Assembly: GCA_015485335.1 (NCBI GenBank)
Contig: WFTT01000096.1
Span: 1-64,000, forward strand
Direction of reading: 5' to 3'
Source of the DNA: Robiginitomaculum sp.
GTDB lineage: Bacteria; Pseudomonadota; Alphaproteobacteria; Caulobacterales; Maricaulaceae
Length of the DNA: 64,000 nucleotides
Made by a program: the position numbers and the translations under genes. Below the pieces are notes generated by a model that worked only from the letters and a program-made list of their open reading frames with translations, had not been told where the DNA came from and ran no database searches. Below are positions 51,818 to 60,558 of the stretch, one piece after another; positions within the stretch are counted from its first letter, which is position 1, and every line of letters starts with the position of its first letter.

Positions 51818-54800
51818 TTAATGACCTAGTCTGGTGGGATAGGGCGGTGCGGTTTTACGATCCACCGGGCGATAACTGCGCAGGTCTTTCATGACGTCGG
51901 CCAGTGCCCGCTCCAGCTGTGCATCCCGCCCCTGGTTAAAGGCTATGGGATCCAGCGCCACCTCGATATCCGGGGCCACACCTTCGTTCTCCACGCTCCA
52001 TTTTCCTTCTGGTGTAAAGAAACGGAAGAACGGCACTGTCAGGAACCCGCCATCAATCAATGGTGGATTGGCGGAGATGCCGATCAGCCCACCCCAGGTT
52101 CGCGTGCCGATCAGTTTGCCAATATTGGTATAGCGAAAGGCATAGGGCATATAGTCACCGCCCGAGCCGGCATCCTGGTCAATCAGCATTACTTTGGGGC
52201 CATAAATGGCACCACCGGGCGTGTTATAGACCTTGCCGTCGCGATCTTTCCAGCCAGATAGATAAACCCGGCGCAAGACATCAATTATATAGTTGGCCGC
52301 CTGGCCGCCACCATTGGAGCGTTCATCGAAAATCATCGCGTCGCGATCAGTCTGGGCAAACATCATGCGGTTGAAATAGGTATAACCGGCACCGGCGGTG
52401 TTGGGCAGATAGACATAGCCAACCCTGCCATCGCTTTGTTCGGCCACCCATTTGCGGTTGCGTTCCACCCAGGCCCAATGGCGCAATTGGCGTTCAGACC
52501 GGGTGGGCTCGACGATGACGGTACGAGCATCAGATGCATTGCCGGTTGCACTGATTTTCAGGCTCAGTTGCGTGCCGGCGCTGCCTTCCAGAAAGGCGAA
52601 GATATTATCATTTGCACCGAGCGCCCGGCCATTGATCGCCAGAATATAATCACCTTCATGGACGCCCAGACCAGGTTCGGCCAGCGGTGCTTCTATGAAG
52701 GGATTCCAGTGCTCGCCGGTATAAATGGTCTTAATCCGGTAATGACCATTTTCAATGCGCAAATCGGCACCCAACAGGCCGGTCTTGGTGCTCTTTTCAG
52801 AGTGCACATCGCCCCGGCCGACCCGGTTGTGTCCGACCTGCATTTCCGCAATCATTTCGGTAAGCAGGGTATTCAAATCCTCTCGGCGCCCCACATGGGC
52901 CAAAAGAGGTTTATAGCGGTCATGGATGGCCTGCCAGTCCAGCCCGTGCATGTTGGGATCATAGAAGAAGTCGCGTTCCATGCGCCAGACTTCTTCGAAT
53001 ATCTGTTCCCATTCATGGCGCGGATCAATAAAGGCCCGCACCCCGTCAAGCTTAAGCACTTCCGGCTTGAGTTTTTCGGCTGCCTTGGCGGTAACGATGG
53101 TATTGTTCACCTTGCGGATGATCAAATGGGTGCCATCAGCACTCATGGAATAGGTGCCAATCTTGTGAGCTACGGTTTTTGATTTTTTCTCTTCAAAATC
53201 AAAACGTTTCAACACATTCGCCGCTTGCGGATTTTTACCCTGCGGCTCTACGGTAATGCCCGGCTGTGTGCGCTCGATATAATACAGCGCCCCCTTTTTG
53301 GACGTGGCCAGCGTATCGTAATTACGTTCCGGCAGGGGCAGGGCGACGATCCGGTCCCCAAGACCGTTTATATCGACTTTGGTAATCGGGGTTTTATCTT
53401 CGTCCTTGTCATTTGAGGTTTTGTCTTTCTTGCCCTTTTTGCTCTTGGTTTCGGGCTTGGCTTTCTTTTTGGGCTCTTCATCGCCGGTTTTTGGTAATAA
53501 CGGGGATTTGCCTTTGGCGCTCAGCACCAGGGCATAAATTCCGGCCCGATAGGGGCGTTCCTGTGAACTCATATCCAGGCCAACCTGGGTCGGCCCTGAA
53601 TTGGTCGAAGCGGTGAAATACAGGATTTTGCCATCCCGGCTAAAGGTGGGTGAGCCGGTATCGCTCATGCCATCGGAAACCCGGGTGGATTGAGCCGTAG
53701 CAAAATTATACAACATCAGATCCGCCAGAAAATTGGGCCTCTCCAATGTATAGGCCAGCCAGGACCCATCGGGGGATACGGCGGTGGCAAAGCTGGCCCG
53801 TCGGGTGTTGGTGGCTATTTTTGTGCGAATACCATTGCGCAGATCTATGGCATAGAGGTTCAGATGGTTGTCCTGATAGAGGATGCGTTTGCCCTGGCCA
53901 CCCCATTCCAACAGGGTGTAAAAGGCCTTGGCATGATCCGGGCCTAGGGCCAGTCGCCGACTTTCTTTTTCGCCGCGCTGGTCCGTAATGACCAGGCGAT
54001 AAAGGCCGTCCTGGTCATCCATATAGGCAATCTGGTCACCTTTGGGAGACCACAGGGCATCAAATTCGCGCACCCCATCCGTACCGGTCAGATTGCGTGT
54101 GGAGCCATCTTCCAGAGGGACAGTAAACACTTCGCCGCGGGCGGTCAGTACCGCCCGTTTGGCCGTTGGCGACAGACCGATGCGGGTTGTCTGGCCACCA
54201 ACATTTTTCCATTTGGGACGCAATTGTTCCAGATCCGGATGGATGGAAATCTTGATTTCGGTTGTCTTGTCGGTGGCCGGATCAAACAATTTCAACCGTC
54301 CCCCGGCTTCAAAAATGATGCGCTGGCCATCGCTGCCGGCGGCCCGAATATCCCAGGGGCCTTCATGGGTATGCTGGGTGATGGCCTTACTGGCAGGATC
54401 ATAACTGAAAAGATTAAGCGATTGGTTGTCCCGGTCCGAAATGAACCAGACCTTGCCGTTGATCCACATGGGGTTCAGATCATTAACCCGGTCGCCGGGA
54501 ATGTGCACTACGGATTGTGCCTGGGGGGAATAGATGTTGATCGAGGGCGAGGCCCCGCCACGATATTGTCGCCACCCCGACGAGCCGCCATAAAGACCGT
54601 TATAGGCTGGGCCGTTGGGAATATAGGCCAGAGATTTGCCATCGGGTGACCATGCCCCGGCAAAAAACCGGGTTTCCATTTGCTTGACCGGCAAACCGCC
54701 TTTGATACTGACATGATAGAGTTGGCCAGAGCGGCCAAAACTGTTTTCGCGCCGCGAAGAAAACACCACGGCGCTGCCATCGGCTGTCCAGCCGGTCACC

Positions 54801-55153
54801 CGGTCATAGTCCGGGTGAAAGGTCAGGCGTTTGGGCTGGCCGCCACTGACGGGCATGACATAGACATCGCCATTGCCATCATAACGGGCCGTAAAGGCCA
54901 GCATTTTACCGTCCGGCGAAAATTTGACACTGCCTTCATTGGCCGGATGCGATGTTAATCGTTGGGGGTGGGCCCCATCACGATCCGCAATCCAGATATC
55001 GCCGGCATAGACAAAGGCAATGTGGTCGCCAGAGAGATCCGGCTGGCTTAATAACAGGGTCTGTTCCTGTGCCGATGCAGAGCCGGCCATAAGAACCGTG
55101 CTGATAAACAAACCTGCAATGGCAGAATAAAGGGGTGACTTGATGGTGGTCAT
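51818..55153 (-). CDS. Tricorn-type protease (S41 family) with signal peptide
   Basis: 1111-aa exported protease. A signal peptide (about 1-28) precedes beta-propeller regions with WD40-like repeats (IWIADRDGAHPQRLTSH, VKFSPDGKMLAFTA, VYVMPVSGGQPKRLTFH). A lysine-rich linker lies at about 545-590. The C-terminal part has the tricorn core helix region, a PDZ domain (GLGVHEGDYILAINGRAL) and the S41 catalytic domain: IFDERSNGGGQ and DAGSGGD, with nucleophile Ser997. It should degrade oligopeptides in the periplasm or outside. GAGGAAATGCC precedes the ATG. It lies alone between convergent neighbours. Confidence 0.92.
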   Translation of the reverse strand: MTTIKSPLYSAIAGLFISTVLMAGSASAQEQTLLLSQPDLSGDHIAFVYAGDIWIADRDGAHPQRLTSHPANEGSVKFSPDGKMLAFTARYDGNGDVYVMPVSGGQPKRLTFHPDYDRVTGWTADGSAVVFSSRRENSFGRSGQLYHVSIKGGLPVKQMETRFFAGAWSPDGKSLAYIPNGPAYNGLYGGSSGWRQYRGGASPSINIYSPQAQSVVHIPGDRVNDLNPMWINGKVWFISDRDNQSLNLFSYDPASKAITQHTHEGPWDIRAAGSDGQRIIFEAGGRLKLFDPATDKTTEIKISIHPDLEQLRPKWKNVGGQTTRIGLSPTAKRAVLTARGEVFTVPLEDGSTRNLTGTDGVREFDALWSPKGDQIAYMDDQDGLYRLVITDQRGEKESRRLALGPDHAKAFYTLLEWGGQGKRILYQDNHLNLYAIDLRNGIRTKIATNTRRASFATAVSPDGSWLAYTLERPNFLADLMLYNFATAQSTRVSDGMSDTGSPTFSRDGKILYFTASTNSGPTQVGLDMSSQERPYRAGIYALVLSAKGKSPLLPKTGDEEPKKKAKPETKSKKGKKDKTSNDKDEDKTPITKVDINGLGDRIVALPLPERNYDTLATSKKGALYYIERTQPGITVEPQGKNPQAANVLKRFDFEEKKSKTVAHKIGTYSMSADGTHLIIRKVNNTIVTAKAAEKLKPEVLKLDGVRAFIDPRHEWEQIFEEVWRMERDFFYDPNMHGLDWQAIHDRYKPLLAHVGRREDLNTLLTEMIAEMQVGHNRVGRGDVHSEKSTKTGLLGADLRIENGHYRIKTIYTGEHWNPFIEAPLAEPGLGVHEGDYILAINGRALGANDNIFAFLEGSAGTQLSLKISATGNASDARTVIVEPTRSERQLRHWAWVERNRKWVAEQSDGRVGYVYLPNTAGAGYTYFNRMMFAQTDRDAMIFDERSNGGGQAANYIIDVLRRVYLSGWKDRDGKVYNTPGGAIYGPKVMLIDQDAGSGGDYMPYAFRYTNIGKLIGTRTWGGLIGISANPPLIDGGFLTVPFFRFFTPEGKWSVENEGVAPDIEVALDPIAFNQGRDAQLERALADVMKDLRSYRPVDRKTAPPYPTRLGH

Positions 55154-55266
55154 GGCATTTCCTCATATGGCGCTTTGCACGCTTTACGAGAAAATCTTAA
55201 CCGGGAAATTGTCTTGCCGCCAGTAGCGATCTAGGCTCGCCGGGCAATTATGATGGCGTGTTGCCT

Positions 55267-55758
55267 TTATGCCTTCGCCAGAAATTCGGTTGCCCGATCG
55301 GATAATTCCTTCAACAGTGCCTGACCCACCGGATTGTTAGCAGTCTTGATATGACCACGCACCACAGCGCGGATGCTATCGACATGGGCGCTGACCAGGG
55401 CGATGGAAGCCTTGGCGCGAATTTCTTTTTCCAGCGTGATCTTGCAAAGCGAATCCGCCATGCCGCTGACAAAGGGATAGCCATAGGTGGTACCCAGGCC
55501 CTTCAGATCATGGGCAGCGTTGAAAAGATCCTGTCCGGCGTCGCCGCCCAGTCCTTCTTCCAGAACTGCCTTGCGGGCGACTTCCAGCTTGTCGACTTCA
55601 TCGCAAATCCAGGTGTCGAAGTTTTCCGAAAGATTGGAAAGGGCCGCTTCGGCCTTGGCGATGGCTTCCATATTGGCGGGCCCTAATTTGCCGCCAACTT
55701 TTTTGCGCAAAGTATCTGGCGGGGAAATCAATTCGCCTTCAGCCTGATTTTTTCTCAT
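55267..55758 (-). CDS. Histidine phosphotransfer (Hpt) domain protein
   Basis: 163-aa small cytoplasmic protein. The Hpt motif FNAAHDLKGLGTTYGY has the phospho-accepting His in AHDLKG. The rest is helical, as expected for a four-helix phosphotransfer domain. There is no kinase or receiver part. It lies downstream of motE at the end of the flagellar minus-strand block, so it may relay phosphate for chemotaxis or flagellar control. ATG at 55758 is used with GGGGAG upstream; the preceding GTG at 55770 is less likely. Confidence 0.8.
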   Translation of the reverse strand: MRKNQAEGELISPPDTLRKKVGGKLGPANMEAIAKAEAALSNLSENFDTWICDEVDKLEVARKAVLEEGLGGDAGQDLFNAAHDLKGLGTTYGYPFVSGMADSLCKITLEKEIRAKASIALVSAHVDSIRAVVRGHIKTANNPVGQALLKELSDRATEFLAKA

Positions 55759-55851
55759 TTTACTCCCCACTGATACGTTCGTAACTGGTATTGAAAATAG
55801 ACATACGGGTTACACCCTAACGTGGACCTCTTAATGGGCTGTAAAATCCGG

Positions 55852-56607
55852 TTATTTTTGACCGCTAGAGGCAAAACCGGGCAAATCCTTGGTCATTTCC
55901 GGCAACCGGTTACTCGCAGCCAGGGCTACGGTCAGTTCCGCCGCTTTGCCTGCCGGCATGGCCGCCATGATTTTTGCCAGATTTTCAGATTTGATTCGGC
56001 TGGCCACTCGTAACAGGACATCTTTATCCAGGCCGGTGAAAATTTTTGCCGCGGCCTTGGGCTTCATGGTATCGTAAAGTTTGATCAGTGTCTGGATCTG
56101 TTTTTCTTCTTTTTCATCAAGTTTGCCAAGCAGGCCATTGATATCGGACTTCAGGGATTCCAGCTTGGCAATGCGTTCGTCAATTTGCTGTTGGGTAACT
56201 TTTAACAAGCCTTCGCGGGTGGCAATTTCATTTTCCCGCTCGTTCAATAACCGGTTGCGTTGCCCCAGGGTAAGATAAACATTCAGTTCCTGTTCGCTCA
56301 AACCAGCCTGTTCGGCGGGACTGGGTCCCTCACAAACCGGGGTCGCGGCGGCCTCTTGATGTTCGGGTGCGGGGTCTGGTTCTGGTACCAGGGCCGGTAC
56401 CGATGGTTTCTCCTCCCCAGGCTTGGCCGGCTTTTCGTGTCCACCCTTTTTCTTTTTTTCTTTTTTCTTGCCACCGGACAAGGCCCAGGCGGGGGTGGCC
56501 GGGTCCAGGAAACTAAGGACATCCGAAGTGATGGTCAGAGATTTAAGGCCAAACAGCCCCAAAGCAATGACAGAGACAAAGGCCAGTATGCGGGTGGAGC
56601 GTGCCAT
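55852..56607 (-). CDS. motE: MotE-like flagellar motor chaperone
   Basis: 251-aa membrane-anchored periplasmic protein. One N-terminal helix (ILAFVSVIALGLFGLKSL) is followed by a Lys- then Pro-rich linker. A coiled-coil runs at about 115-165 (LLNERENEIATREGLLKVTQQ and on), then an MgtE-N-like domain (LYDTMKPKAAAKIFTGLDKDVLL). This is the MotE arrangement, in which the protein keeps MotC folded. It lies 4 bases after the DUF6468 gene, in the usual alphaproteobacterial flagellar order. Confidence 0.85.
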   Translation of the reverse strand: MARSTRILAFVSVIALGLFGLKSLTITSDVLSFLDPATPAWALSGGKKKEKKKKGGHEKPAKPGEEKPSVPALVPEPDPAPEHQEAAATPVCEGPSPAEQAGLSEQELNVYLTLGQRNRLLNERENEIATREGLLKVTQQQIDERIAKLESLKSDINGLLGKLDEKEEKQIQTLIKLYDTMKPKAAAKIFTGLDKDVLLRVASRIKSENLAKIMAAMPAGKAAELTVALAASNRLPEMTKDLPGFASSGQK

Positions 56608-56611
56608 GATT

Positions 56612-56989
56612 TTAACCGGCTTCGCGCAGGCGATCCATCAGGCCGGGTGTACGCGGCGCGGCACTGGTATTACTGGCCCGTGGAACGGGTTTGATCGATG
56701 GGTCGGCCAAACGGCTTTGTCGGCTCAGCCGTTGTAAATCGGCGGCCAGTTTCTGGGCCTTGGTAATGCGTGCATCCAGCTCAACACTGCTTTGCCCGGC
56801 GGTGTCCCGCAGACCCTGAATACAGGCCTCGGCCTGGCTGGTGGCCTTGATCAGGTCGGTGACCGCCTCGCGCATGCCATCCTGGCCGTTGCGCAATGCA
56901 TTCAGGCGCCGGTCCAGTCGCCAGCAGTAAAACACCGTAACCAGTAACAGAAAGGCGAGTAAAATCTCAAATCCCAGTGCCAGTGTCAT
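56612..56989 (-). CDS. DUF6468-family flagellar-cluster membrane protein
   Basis: 125-aa protein. One N-terminal helix (LGFEILLAFLLLVTVFYCW) is followed by a heptad-like helical region and a basic Pro-rich tail. This matches a short unnamed family (DUF6468) that I recall between fliM and motE in alphaproteobacterial flagellar loci. The start overlaps the fliM stop by one base (TAATG). Its function is unknown; a stator- or switch-associated role is only suggested by position. Confidence 0.75.
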   Translation of the reverse strand: MTLALGFEILLAFLLLVTVFYCWRLDRRLNALRNGQDGMREAVTDLIKATSQAEACIQGLRDTAGQSSVELDARITKAQKLAADLQRLSRQSRLADPSIKPVPRASNTSAAPRTPGLMDRLREAG

Positions 56990-58161
56990 TACATTTGCTC
57001 CTCTAATTGGCGACGCAAGGCTGGCTTGATGCCTTCCTGTACGCGGATCGCCATTTTTTTGCCCAAACGTCCCATGCGTCCATTGGCCAGCATAATATTG
57101 CCACAGCGCAACATGATGTCGCTGTTCGGGCTGGTATTCATCATGATGGTGTCCCCCACTTTGAGGTTCATCATCTTGTGCAGGGGCACTTCGTGCTCAT
57201 CCAGAACCGCGCTGACTTCCATGGCGGTTGACCACAGCTCGGATGCCAGATGGCTTTCCCAGATGTTATCGCGGCCAAATTTTTCGCCCATGAATTGCTG
57301 TAACAGCATTTTGCGAATGGGCTCCAGGGTGGCGTAAGGCAGCATCAGTTCAATGCGGCCGCCACGGTCTTCCATATCAATACGCAGGCGAACCAGAATG
57401 GCGGCATTGGCCGGGCGGGCAATGGCGGCAAAACGCGGATTGGTTTCCACCCGGTCCAGGGCAAAATCGATTTCGGTCAGGGGTTTGAAGGCCGCCTGGG
57501 CATCTTGCAGCACCACTTCGATCATCCGCTGCACCAATTGGCGTTCAATGGTGGTATAGGGCCGCCCCTCGACCCGCATGGCGGCGGTGCCGCGGCGACC
57601 ACCCAGCAACACATCCACAATGGAATAAATCAGGTTGGAATCAACGGTCAACAGGCCGTAATTATCCAATTGCTTGGCTCGGAAAACCGCCAAAATGGCG
57701 GGCAGGGGGATAGAGTTCAGATAATCGCCAAACCGGATAGAAGAAATATTGTCCAGGCTGACCTCGACATTGTCCGAGGTAAAATTGCGCAAGGATGTGG
57801 TCATCAACCGCACAAGACGGTCAAAGACGATTTCCAGCATGGGTAGGCGTTCATAAGAGACCAGGGCAGTGTTGATGATCGACCGAATGCCCGAACTGTC
57901 CTGATCATCATCTTCGCCGCCTTCAAAGCCCAGAAGGTTATCAATTTCGTCCTGGTTCAGAATACGCTCTGCGCCGGGGCCATCTTCGGTCCCGGCAATG
58001 GTGGCACTGTCGCCACCTTCGGCCATTGCCGCCCATTCGGCGGCCATGGCATCCTGATCTTCATCCATACCGCCATCGGCAGATTTAGCCGGCGCGCTTT
58101 CTTCTTCGGCCATTGCCGCCCATTCGGCGGCCATTGCATCCTGGTCTGTTTCGTCACTCAT
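56989..58161 (-). CDS. fliM: Flagellar motor switch protein FliM with duplicated N-terminal motif
   Basis: 390-aa C-ring protein. The CheY-binding type motif ILNQDEIDNLLGF lies at residues 67-79, not at the very N-terminus. The middle CheC-like domain (LEIVFDRLVRLMTTSLRNF...) and the C-terminal SpoA domain (VGDTIMMNTSPNSDIML) are complete. In front of the CheY motif, DQDAMAAEWAAMAE occurs twice, at residues 6-19 and 35-48, joined by an acidic linker. The copies are also almost identical in DNA, so the duplication looks recent. It follows fliL by 4 bases. Confidence 0.95.
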   Translation of the reverse strand: MSDETDQDAMAAEWAAMAEEESAPAKSADGGMDEDQDAMAAEWAAMAEGGDSATIAGTEDGPGAERILNQDEIDNLLGFEGGEDDDQDSSGIRSIINTALVSYERLPMLEIVFDRLVRLMTTSLRNFTSDNVEVSLDNISSIRFGDYLNSIPLPAILAVFRAKQLDNYGLLTVDSNLIYSIVDVLLGGRRGTAAMRVEGRPYTTIERQLVQRMIEVVLQDAQAAFKPLTEIDFALDRVETNPRFAAIARPANAAILVRLRIDMEDRGGRIELMLPYATLEPIRKMLLQQFMGEKFGRDNIWESHLASELWSTAMEVSAVLDEHEVPLHKMMNLKVGDTIMMNTSPNSDIMLRCGNIMLANGRMGRLGKKMAIRVQEGIKPALRRQLEEQM

Positions 58162-58165
58162 CGCG

Positions 58166-58723
58166 TCAGTTCACCAAAAGAGTATCAATGGTCAGATCAT
58201 TGACCTGGACCGGGGCAACGGCCTGGTTGACCCGGCGCAACAGTTCCAGTTTCAGCCGGTAATACCCGGCCGATCCCTTCACGTCCTCCATGCGCAATTC
58301 GCGCAGAAAGCCCTGGTACCGATCAACAATCCGAGGGAGTAAAGGTTCGATTTTCTTGATGGTTTCCTCGTCATCCACCTCCAGCAAGACAATCAGTTTC
58401 AAAACCGAGGTTTCGCCTTCATCATCAATAATGTTGGCGTAAATTTCGGGCAGTTCATAAAAAACCGGGTCTGCCCCATGTTCTTCTTCGGCGGCGGCCT
58501 CATGGCCTTCGCCGCCCGCACCGGCTTCGGCACTGGCATGTTCGGCATCATCTTTCTTGCCGCCACCCAGAAACATCAGGGCACCCACGGTACCCAACAG
58601 CAAAACCAGCACAATCGGCAGGCCGATAAAGAGTAGTTTTTTCTTTAATCCGGCTTTTTTGCCGCCACCTTCTTCGTCGTCTTCGCTGACGTCGTCGTCC
58701 GGTTCGTCGTCTTCATCGGCCAT
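58166..58723 (-). CDS. fliL: Flagellar basal-body-associated protein FliL
   Basis: 185-aa inner-membrane protein. A very acidic cytoplasmic tail is followed by one helix (LLFIGLPIVLVLLLGTVGALMFL), an Ala/Glu/His-rich linker and the FliL periplasmic domain (LKLIVLLEVDDEETIKKIEPLLPRI is split across the beta-alpha unit; ending LTIDTLLVN). It supports the stator. ATG at 58723 follows GGAG at six bases; the first frame codon (TTG, 58738) has no signal. It heads the fliL-fliM-DUF6468-motE run. Confidence 0.92.
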   Translation of the reverse strand: MADEDDEPDDDVSEDDEEGGGKKAGLKKKLLFIGLPIVLVLLLGTVGALMFLGGGKKDDAEHASAEAGAGGEGHEAAAEEEHGADPVFYELPEIYANIIDDEGETSVLKLIVLLEVDDEETIKKIEPLLPRIVDRYQGFLRELRMEDVKGSAGYYRLKLELLRRVNQAVAPVQVNDLTIDTLLVN

Positions 58724-58926
58724 GAAAAGCTCCACCAAAAATCATTCTCTAATAATAGGGGTAATTATGGTTAAGGAGATATTGCCAGAACCGGCTTAGG
58801 TGGCATGTTTTTGCTGCGCAGACACCACGGCATTTCCTGCCGGTTTGTGGGCAGAAGTGTTCTATCTGCCTTGCCTACTTTGTGCTTGTATACAATCAAC
58901 CAATTGAAAATAAACATAAAAATATG
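58724..58926. promoter_or_regulatory. Divergent flagellar control region upstream of fliL
   Basis: About 200 bases before fliL, on the side away from the flgF promoter. I see no gene. There is no GG-N10-GC match on the minus strand, so the fliL operon probably uses another type of promoter. The stretch could hold enhancer sites for the sigma-54 promoter. Confidence 0.4.
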
Positions 58927-58942
58927 TGGCATGGAATGTGCA
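58927..58942 (+). promoter_or_regulatory. Sigma-54 promoter upstream of flgF
   Basis: TGGCATGGAATGTGCA matches the -24/-12 consensus TGGCACGRNNNTTGCW in all but two specified positions, with the invariant GG and GC exactly ten bases apart. It lies 55 bases before the flgF ATG. Flagellar rod and hook genes of Caulobacter and relatives commonly use sigma-54. Confidence 0.75.
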
Positions 58943-58997
58943 AAGTGTGGAGCACAGGTCGCTGAATGCGCCCTTTACGGCAGAAGCAGGTGGTAAA

Positions 58998-59735
58998 ATG
59001 AATAACGCTCTTATGGTTGGGCTGACGCGACAGATGGTTCTTCGTCGCCAAATGGATGTTACCGCCAACAATATTGCCAACATGTCCACCGCGGGTTTCA
59101 AGGTTGAAAAACTGCTGCTTCGCAATGTTTCGGCGGGCCCGGCTACGGCCCTTGGCGGCACGTCCCCCATCAGTTTTGTTCAGGATACCGGTGTCTCCCG
59201 CCGTTTTTCGGATGGCCAGATAGAAAAAACTGGACGGGCGCTGGATTTGGCGCTTAGCGGCCCGGGCTTTTTTGTAATCGAAACCCCCAATGGTGAGCGC
59301 TATACCCGGGATGGGCGTTTTGCCGTCAATGATGTTGGTGTTCTGACCACCGCAGATGGTATGGCGGTGCTGGATGATGGTGGCGCCCAGATCACTCTGG
59401 ATGTAAACGGCGAGCCCCCCATCATCACCAAAGAAGGCTCGGTACAGGTCGGCGGCCTGGAGGTTGCCCGGCTGGATATCGCCAATTTTGAGAACTTGAA
59501 TTCCCTGATCAAAGAAGGTGAAGGGCGTTTTAGAGCGCCGGCCAACGCGGCTGTACAGGCCGTAGATAAGCCGGTGATCATGCAGCACCATCTGGAGCGG
59601 TCCAATGTGGTGGCGATTGTGGAAATGAGTCGTCTGATCGAGACCACGCGGGCCTATCAGTCGGTCAGCAATATGCTCAGCAAAGCCGAAACCCTTTCCC
59701 AGCAAACCATACAGCGCCTTGGCACGGTGCGTTAA
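58998..59735 (+). CDS. flgF: Flagellar basal-body rod protein FlgF
   Basis: 245-aa proximal-rod protein. NALMVGLTRQMVLRRQMDVTANNIANMSTAGFK is split at the axial-family motif (ANNIAN), and the C-terminal EMSRLIETTRAYQSVSNML is also family-typical. ATG at 58998 follows AGGTGGTAAA; the longer frame from GTG at 58926 overlaps the sigma-54 promoter and is rejected. It is the first gene of flgF-G-A-H. Confidence 0.94.
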   Translation: MNNALMVGLTRQMVLRRQMDVTANNIANMSTAGFKVEKLLLRNVSAGPATALGGTSPISFVQDTGVSRRFSDGQIEKTGRALDLALSGPGFFVIETPNGERYTRDGRFAVNDVGVLTTADGMAVLDDGGAQITLDVNGEPPIITKEGSVQVGGLEVARLDIANFENLNSLIKEGEGRFRAPANAAVQAVDKPVIMQHHLERSNVVAIVEMSRLIETTRAYQSVSNMLSKAETLSQQTIQRLGTVR

Positions 59736-59762
59736 CGAATGTGATTGAAGTAGGAGACGAAA

Positions 59763-60551
59763 ATGCGTGCACTTAATACAGCGGCGACCGGCATGTTGGC
59801 ACAACAGCTCAATGTTGAGGTGATCTCGAATAACATTGCCAATATGAATACCACCGCGTTCAAGCGTCAGCGCGCCGAATTTCAGGATCTGCTCTACCAG
59901 ACCATAGAGCGCCAGGGGGCCAGCTCGTCGGCCTCCGGGACCATCGTGCCCACCGGGGTTCAGATCGGTCTGGGGGTTAAGGCCGGGTCGGTTTATCGCA
60001 TTACTGATCAGGGCAATCTGGCCCAGACCGGCAACAAGTTTGACGTGGCCATCAGTGGCAAAGGGTATTTTCGTATCCAGTTGCCTTCGGGCGATGATGC
60101 CTATACCCGCGCTGGCAACTTTGCGGTCAATGGAGATGGCCAATTGACCACCGAAGATGGTTATACGGTCTCGCCGGGTATTACCCTGCCACAGGATGCC
60201 ACCGATGTGATTATCAACCAACAGGGCCAGATACAGGCCCTGACCCCCGGTAACCCGGTCCCGGCGGTTGTCGGGCAATTGGAAATTGTAACCTTTTTCA
60301 ACGAAGGCGGCTTGGATCCGCAAGGGGACAACCTGTACCTGGAATCGGCGGCCTCTGGCCCTGCCAATGCCGGCACGCCAGGCTCTCCCGGGTTTGGCAC
60401 TATTGTTCAGGGGTTCATTGAGACCTCAAACGTGAATGCCGTACAGGAAATCACCGCCCTGATTGCGGCCCAGCGCGCCTATGAAATGAATTCAAAGGTG
60501 ATTACCGCCTCTGACGAAATGCTCTCCACCAGTGCAAACCTGCGCCGCTAA
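59763..60551 (+). CDS. flgG: Flagellar distal-rod protein FlgG
   Basis: 262-aa rod protein. MRALNTAATGMLAQQLNVEVISNNIANMNT opens with the axial motif, and the C-terminal NVNAVQEITALIAAQRAYEMNSKVI matches FlgG closely. The length is the usual 260-262. AGGAGACGAAA precedes the ATG. It follows flgF by 27 bases, and the flgA frame begins just after its end. Confidence 0.96.
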   Translation: MRALNTAATGMLAQQLNVEVISNNIANMNTTAFKRQRAEFQDLLYQTIERQGASSSASGTIVPTGVQIGLGVKAGSVYRITDQGNLAQTGNKFDVAISGKGYFRIQLPSGDDAYTRAGNFAVNGDGQLTTEDGYTVSPGITLPQDATDVIINQQGQIQALTPGNPVPAVVGQLEIVTFFNEGGLDPQGDNLYLESAASGPANAGTPGSPGFGTIVQGFIETSNVNAVQEITALIAAQRAYEMNSKVITASDEMLSTSANLRR

Positions 60552-60558
60552 TAAAGGG

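Noticed and set aside
58896-60323. 475-codon open frame on the minus strand opposite flgF and flgG
   Set aside because: The plus strand encodes unmistakable FlgF and FlgG. The antisense translation has no recognisable domain, and its frame is held open by the codon use of the real genes.
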